A DNA stretch of 57,670 nucleotides, from contig LXQE01000152.1 of the NCBI GenBank assembly GCA_003326195.1, positions 710 through 58,379 on the forward strand. The letters run 5' to 3'. A program made the position numbers and the translations under genes. Positions 54,101 to 57,670 of this stretch are shown here, piece after piece (positions within the stretch are counted from its first letter, which is position 1; the number at the start of each line of letters is the position of its first letter). The notes beneath the pieces are model-generated. The model made no database searches. It was not told where the DNA came from and saw only the letters and a program-made list of their open reading frames with translations. The DNA is from Nostoc punctiforme NIES-2108. Lineage in GTDB: Bacteria > Cyanobacteriota > Cyanobacteriia > Cyanobacteriales > Nostocaceae.

Positions 54101-56959
54101 TTTAATCTGTTGTAATTCCACCCGTACCCGTTGACCTGTGATTGGTTTTCCTGTAGGGTCAGTAACAATCACTTCAACAGGGAATGGCTTACCAGCATCA
54201 GCGATAAAATTACTTTTTAATCCAATAAGGCGATTACTGGGTAAGGCTGTAAATGTTTTGGAATTCGCTACAGAAAGATTAGAAACATCTGCAACTTGCA
54301 CATCCACCTGGTAAGTCATCGGATATGGTAAATCATTTGCCACATTCACAGTTTGACTACTTTTACCATTAGCATCTAGTTGGGCATTAGTTTGCAATAC
54401 ATCACTAGATATAGTAGGCGTTTCCTCTGGCCACAACCATTGCCTACCAAAAGTAAATTCCTCCCAACCTTTAGGAACAAAATCAGCCTGTTGGCGAGTG
54501 ATAAAGTATTTTGCTTCTCCACCTTCTACAGGTGCGCCAAACAAATAATTGCTTGTAGCATTAATATTGACTTTCTCATCAATGAGAGCAAATTCTTTAT
54601 CTAAGTTGAGTTCGACTTTAAAATTGGGTGGCTTAAACTCAGCTACCCGAAATTCTCCAGAAATTTCTTGTCCATTTTTACCTTTTGCCTGGATTGTATA
54701 GTAGCCTAAGCGCTGAGTAGTTTTGATTGGCAGTTCCAGAGAAAAACTGCCAAATTCATTTGTAGTTTGCGTACCTAAGCTGGTTTTTTGCCCATCGGGA
54801 TTTACCAAAGTTAATTGGTAAGCACCATTTTTATCTTGCTGAATCGCACCATTTTGTAAATAGTCTGCAAAACCAGTCAGCCAAGCCTTTTCGCCTGGTT
54901 GATACAACTGTCTATCCGAGAAAATTACCCCGCGTGATTCTGGCTTACTATCTTGCCAACCCGCATCAATACCGTAGCCATAAACACCGCTATATTCTTC
55001 AGTTCTAGCGAATGCCCAATCTTGATTTTCACGGGCAATTACTAATAACTGTGGTGATTTACTAGAGCTTTCATTCCCAGAATAACATTGCTGTAATCCT
55101 TCACGAGCAATTCTAAAAATTCCATTTTCATCAGTTTTACCTGTTGCACAAGGTAAAGGTTCGGGGCGAGATTTTGCTTGTAATTTTGATTGATAAATTT
55201 CAACAGCCGCCGCTTTAACTGGCGAACCATCTGTAAGATGATTGACGCGAATTAAGCCTGACTCAGGAAACCACTGAGTAAATACGCCCAAATTAGTCAA
55301 TTCAACTAAGCCATAAGTCGTAGGTTCACGCCACAGTTCCTTACCATTATCCTGATATTTATTAGTGCGGGCTTGAACTCCATAAGCTAACATTCCCGTA
55401 GTCGAGTTTATTTTTTCTCGCAAAGGAACAGCAATATCAACTGATTGATTTTTCTTACCCGATACCTTAAAGCTTTGCCAATCAGCAGGTTGTGGTAATA
55501 AATCACTACTATTATTAAAATAAACCAAATCTGTTGGTTGAACTACTCGATAAGCTGCTTTATATTTAGATTCTGGCAGATTTCCCGTACTAATATTTAG
55601 CTGTAAATCTTTGCTTGTGGGGAAAATATTCAAATCTGATGGTACCCAGATATCGCCAGCTAAATCTCCAGTATCATATTTAAGTGTGACGGGTTTACCC
55701 AAAGTTTGCCCAAACTTATCTTTGAGATTTCCACCGATAGTAATTGTATAAGTTTTGGCAGGTTCTAGCGCATAAGGATTGATGCCGACAACTTTATCTT
55801 CATCATTAACTTGCAGAATTCTCGAAATCTCTTTTGGTGCTGGATTAATAGTAATATTTTCTTTAGCTGAATCTGGCAATAAGACATTATTAAATTCTAG
55901 CTGTGGACTACCTTTAACAAATCTTCCAAAAGTTCCCCCTGAATCTGGCTGTCCATAAAAGTTAATTTTCTGAAATGCCAAAGGCGAATAAGTTGCTAAT
56001 TTAGTGGCAAACTCTTTCGCTGTAGGTAGATTGCCATAAGCAGGACGGATTCCGTGAGAAAATACTAGCCGATAACTAGTTGCTTTTTCCAGGTTTTGCT
56101 GGGGGATGAGATTATAAATCCAATTGCGTGCTGAAGGGTCAAACTTTTCTAAAGGGTCTTCTTCATTTTTTAATGGTTTTTCTTCTTTGTTTAATTCAAC
56201 TTTAAAACTAGTACCTTTATTTTTACCTTCAGGAATTAGCTGTAAATGTTCTTGTACAGAAGCTAAATCCAATTCAACATTTGAAGTAAACTGTAACTTC
56301 TGTTGTAAATCAATTGGCTCGATATCAGCCTTTTCAATAGGATTAACACCGGGTAAATTAGTCAGGTTGATAGATTCGGTATTGAAAGTCCAAGGTAAAT
56401 CTTTGTCTAGGCGATGATTTTTTAAATCAGCTAAACCTGCTTTAAGAGTGACTTGAAATCGTGTCGCTATTGGCAAGGCTTTATCAGCTTGAAATCCCAC
56501 CATACGCGGTGTTAAAAAGCGAAATTGACCGGGTAAAGGCGGCCAAAGGGCAAATTTTTGTAATATTTTTTGCTGTTCTGGACTATCAAGACTTTCAACT
56601 GGTATTAAAGCCTCTTTAAAACGGATGCGGATTTGATTGAGGGGTTTTGCATCTCCAATGGGGCTAATTTGTTCAATCCAGTCTGGTAATTTTGGTGGTG
56701 TGATTGACGAAACTGCTGGGAGTTGTTCTTTACTTGAATTGATACCAAAAAAATTACACCCTGCCATCCCTAATATAAATGTAAAGAGAAGAAAGAACTG
56801 TATTGTTCTCTTCCGGCTTGAAGAACGTCTAATTTTTTTTAACGTAGACGCTTCTCTACGAGACGCTACGCGAACGGCTTGCCGCAGGCTACTGCCAAGA
56901 ACGCGAAGAAGGCGATAGGTTATTTTATGCTGGAAACGCAGTAAAACTCTGATAATCAT
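51101..56959 (-). CDS. Bacterial alpha-2-macroglobulin lipoprotein without thioester
   Basis: This 1952-aa periplasmic lipoprotein has a basic N-terminal extension, then hydrophobic FFLLFTFILG and a lipobox GMAGC with C68. Repeated macroglobulin-type domains fill the centre, a bait-like and A2M core region lies at ~1250-1330, and a thioester-domain-like alpha-toroid at ~1455-1760. Where thioester forms have CxEQ, this has F1469-T-E-P (DDLPFTEPAASQL), so no thioester can form, as in YfaS-type proteins. A2Ms trap external proteases and work alongside PbpC repair of the wall. It is divergent from pbpC. Confidence 0.9.
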   Translation of the reverse strand: MIIRVLLRFQHKITYRLLRVLGSSLRQAVRVASRREASTLKKIRRSSSRKRTIQFFLLFTFILGMAGCNFFGINSSKEQLPAVSSITPPKLPDWIEQISPIGDAKPLNQIRIRFKEALIPVESLDSPEQQKILQKFALWPPLPGQFRFLTPRMVGFQADKALPIATRFQVTLKAGLADLKNHRLDKDLPWTFNTESINLTNLPGVNPIEKADIEPIDLQQKLQFTSNVELDLASVQEHLQLIPEGKNKGTSFKVELNKEEKPLKNEEDPLEKFDPSARNWIYNLIPQQNLEKATSYRLVFSHGIRPAYGNLPTAKEFATKLATYSPLAFQKINFYGQPDSGGTFGRFVKGSPQLEFNNVLLPDSAKENITINPAPKEISRILQVNDEDKVVGINPYALEPAKTYTITIGGNLKDKFGQTLGKPVTLKYDTGDLAGDIWVPSDLNIFPTSKDLQLNISTGNLPESKYKAAYRVVQPTDLVYFNNSSDLLPQPADWQSFKVSGKKNQSVDIAVPLREKINSTTGMLAYGVQARTNKYQDNGKELWREPTTYGLVELTNLGVFTQWFPESGLIRVNHLTDGSPVKAAAVEIYQSKLQAKSRPEPLPCATGKTDENGIFRIAREGLQQCYSGNESSSKSPQLLVIARENQDWAFARTEEYSGVYGYGIDAGWQDSKPESRGVIFSDRQLYQPGEKAWLTGFADYLQNGAIQQDKNGAYQLTLVNPDGQKTSLGTQTTNEFGSFSLELPIKTTQRLGYYTIQAKGKNGQEISGEFRVAEFKPPNFKVELNLDKEFALIDEKVNINATSNYLFGAPVEGGEAKYFITRQQADFVPKGWEEFTFGRQWLWPEETPTISSDVLQTNAQLDANGKSSQTVNVANDLPYPMTYQVDVQVADVSNLSVANSKTFTALPSNRLIGLKSNFIADAGKPFPVEVIVTDPTGKPITGQRVRVELQQIKYSSVTQLVEGSRTPKNQVEYKTVEQAEITSASNPQSVNLTAPESASYRIRVNFSEDKGELSATDLQIWATGENPVFWGSKEDDVLEVKLDKKEFKPGETATVLIQSPYPDAELYFAVIKDKPLYQQIVKVQGGAPQIQFQVTPEMLPNAAIEAVLVRQGKPINQVEAGSLDNLVKIGFALFKVNLEDKYLKLQVKPVQASLEPGAEETVQLELKDNQGNPTKGQFTVMVVNEAVLQLSGYRPPDLVDTVYAEQPISTRFNDNRADVILQAQDVAKPKGWGYGGGFSTGAANTRTRTDFQALAYYNGSVLTDANGNAQITFKLPDDLTTWRVMAVATDGNLRFGNGDATFISTKPLLTNAILPQFARPGDRILAGLSVTNNTGNTGNLSINGELSGTVKFADKNPTATALQTKAESATHAYRFPMLADSVGVSKVRFTTQLNTATDAFEVPLEIKPIEITEQVVESGVTEKQVKIPLNVDKNTFPDAGGLDIQLASTLIPEIKAPAKQVLEDDDLPFTEPAASQLIIAANLQILAQKYGQNFVEFNPSQQASQAIEKLQKLQIADGGFATFPGQEKSDPLVSSYTGESLAKASQVFPNLVDSAMVSRLKAYLQKVLANPGEYEFCKQLLCKRQLQLNALISLAELGDKRNTFLADIYEQRNNFDVATQIKLARYLSQFPEWQDESQQLVSKLQQNIYETGRTAVVSLPTSWGWMSSSTTTQAQALRLFIVKQSKPEVIDKLFQSLLALRRDGTWQTNYNNAQALTALVDYSQLQPTPPNFIATVDLAGNKLGENRFDGYRNPSLQLNVPMNKLPRGRNDLTLQKSGNGTLHYLVAYNYRLQGNQPGRFNGLRITREISQVNQEKVLQKTGLYAFDKPLTLASGQVFDIGLEIIADHPVDHLVIKDPLPSGFEAVDASFQTATAALQAKADSWELGFKNVYRDHIIAYADHLEPGVYSLHYLVRSVTPGTFSWPGAEVHLQYAPEEFGRTAESILILEDGK
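56838..56900. repeat. Nostoc palindromic repeat inside the A2M leader
   Basis: GCTTCTCTACGAGACGCTAC and GCGAACGGCTTGCCGCAGGC in sequence match the repeat family seen at 4069-4110 and 29140-29172. It is read in frame as residues ~20-40 of the lipoprotein. Confidence 0.7.
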
Positions 56960-57308
56960 TTTTCTAGTAATTAAAAATAAAAAATTTACAAATTATCGCA
57001 AATAAAAACTTGCATTCCCTTATGGAGTTGGAAATGCCAAGACTAATAAAGGACGCAAGATAATTAGTTATTTTTACACAAGTTCTAGATGTAACGTATG
57101 TTTATTTACATAGATAACTAATCTAGTGTTATTGTTCCAAAAATAACTACAATTCTTAACCATAAAGAAGCATTTAAATTTCGCAAACATTAATTTACAT
57201 TTGCTGAGTTAGTAAAAATTAATTATTAAGGATTTGAAATATTTACTGATGTAGATGTAATCGCTGCGTCAAGATTAAGGTAGGTTTTCTTGGACAGGGG
57301 ATTCCCTG
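56960..57308. other. Divergent intergenic region between A2M and pbpC genes
   Basis: 349 AT-rich bases that should contain both divergent promoters. No further gene was seen. Confidence 0.45.
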
Positions 57309-57670
57309 ATGAAACTAATTTTACGATCGCTACTCAAACTTAAGCGCACTAGTAAAGTTATCCTAGCTGTGCTGGTAATCTGTCTCGCGGTACGCTTACT
57401 GCCTTATTTTGCGCCCATTCGTGCCGCAGATATTGCCCAAAATCAATTGGCAATGCAATTTAGCGATCGCAATGGTTTACCATTAGGAACATTGCTCACC
57501 CGCGACCAAGAGCATACATCAGTAGTACCCCTAAATCAGGTTTCGCCCCAGTTTATCCATGCTATTTTAGCCGCCGAAGATGGCAGCTTTTATCATCATG
57601 GGGCGTTGGATATGAAAGCTGTTATCCGCGCCAGCAAAGAAGCCATCCACGCCAAACGAATTGTTTCCGG
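57309..57670 (+). CDS. pbpC: Penicillin-binding protein 1C, N-terminal part
   Basis: An ATG at 57309 opens a frame that runs off the window after 120 codons. Residues ~18-35 form a membrane anchor (KVILAVLVICLAVRLL). The glycosyltransferase (GT51) domain then begins with SDRNGLPLGTLL and the first conserved motif AAEDGSFYHHGALD, whose Glu is the catalytic residue. PbpC polymerises glycan strands. The neighbourhood with an alpha-2-macroglobulin gene is the one known from many bacteria and supports PbpC over PBP1A/B. The transpeptidase domain is outside the window. Confidence 0.9.
   Translation, partial: MKLILRSLLKLKRTSKVILAVLVICLAVRLLPYFAPIRAADIAQNQLAMQFSDRNGLPLGTLLTRDQEHTSVVPLNQVSPQFIHAILAAEDGSFYHHGALDMKAVIRASKEAIHAKRIVS

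Overview
The window looks like chromosomal DNA of a filamentous, heterocyst-type cyanobacterium of the Nostoc/Anabaena group. The evidence is the AT-rich intergenic DNA, many HIP1 octamers (GCGATCGC), Nostoc-style palindromic repeats around a GACGCTWCGCGAA core, a near-canonical cyanobacterial GvpA, an Hstk-type Ser/Thr-His kinase fusion and a fused CbiE/CbiT (CobL). No rRNA, tRNA or CRISPR array was recognised.

Layout. 1-69: first 23 codons of an SDR gene (minus). 70-1500: non-coding, with two MITE-like elements (814-937 and 1029-1285). 1504-3888: three plus-strand genes for secreted proteins of unknown function. 3889-5215: a Uma2-type gene between two 5'-truncated relics of a ydcF/DUF218-like gene, one of them broken by a 42-bp palindromic repeat. 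5169-25651: a long minus-strand exopolysaccharide/capsule locus with six GT4-type or related glycosyltransferases, a CgeB-like protein, two GT2 enzymes, two FkbM and two other SAM methyltransferases, one wrecked methyltransferase gene, an AsnB-type amidotransferase, Wzy- and Wzx-like membrane proteins and a Wzc-type polysaccharide co-polymerase/tyrosine kinase. It continues on the plus strand (26709-29125) with the initiating sugar-1-phosphate transferase and GalE. Between the two arms lie an IS1 transposase relic and a 189-bp MITE with a perfect 8-bp target duplication. An apparently intact IS200/IS605 element (divergent tnpB/tnpA) sits immediately after galE.

30900-33373: an isolated gvpA-gvpC pair (minus) with an unusually short GvpC that has only two 33-residue repeats, flanked by two small unknown genes. 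34020-38195: a CheR-PAS protein with a 42-bp tandem repeat encoding a coiled coil, then a PAS hybrid histidine kinase. 38250-40527: miaE, a VOC-family gene and cobL. 40860-46478: a 1872-aa Ser/Thr kinase-ATPase-GAF-histidine kinase.

46585-50578 is the most interesting locus: a compact minus-strand operon of a heme-oxygenase-like diiron oxidase/oxygenase (HDO, DUF3865/CADD-like), a tryptophan-halogenase-family flavoenzyme with its catalytic residues, and a flavin-containing monooxygenase. This is a plausible small pathway for a halogenated, oxidised aromatic metabolite. The combination resembles in kind the halogenase plus HDO logic of aetokthonotoxin biosynthesis, but the product cannot be read from the sequence. 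51101-57670: a large bacterial alpha-2-macroglobulin lipoprotein whose thioester motif is replaced, divergent from the 5' part of pbpC (penicillin-binding protein 1C).

Functionally, the EPS arm supplies initiation (WcaJ-like transferase, GalE), assembly (GTs), decoration (methyltransferases, AsnB), flipping (Wzx), polymerisation (Wzy) and export control (Wzc). The remainder is a mixture of signalling, tRNA/cobalamin housekeeping, envelope defence and accessory genes, with repeated traces of small mobile elements.
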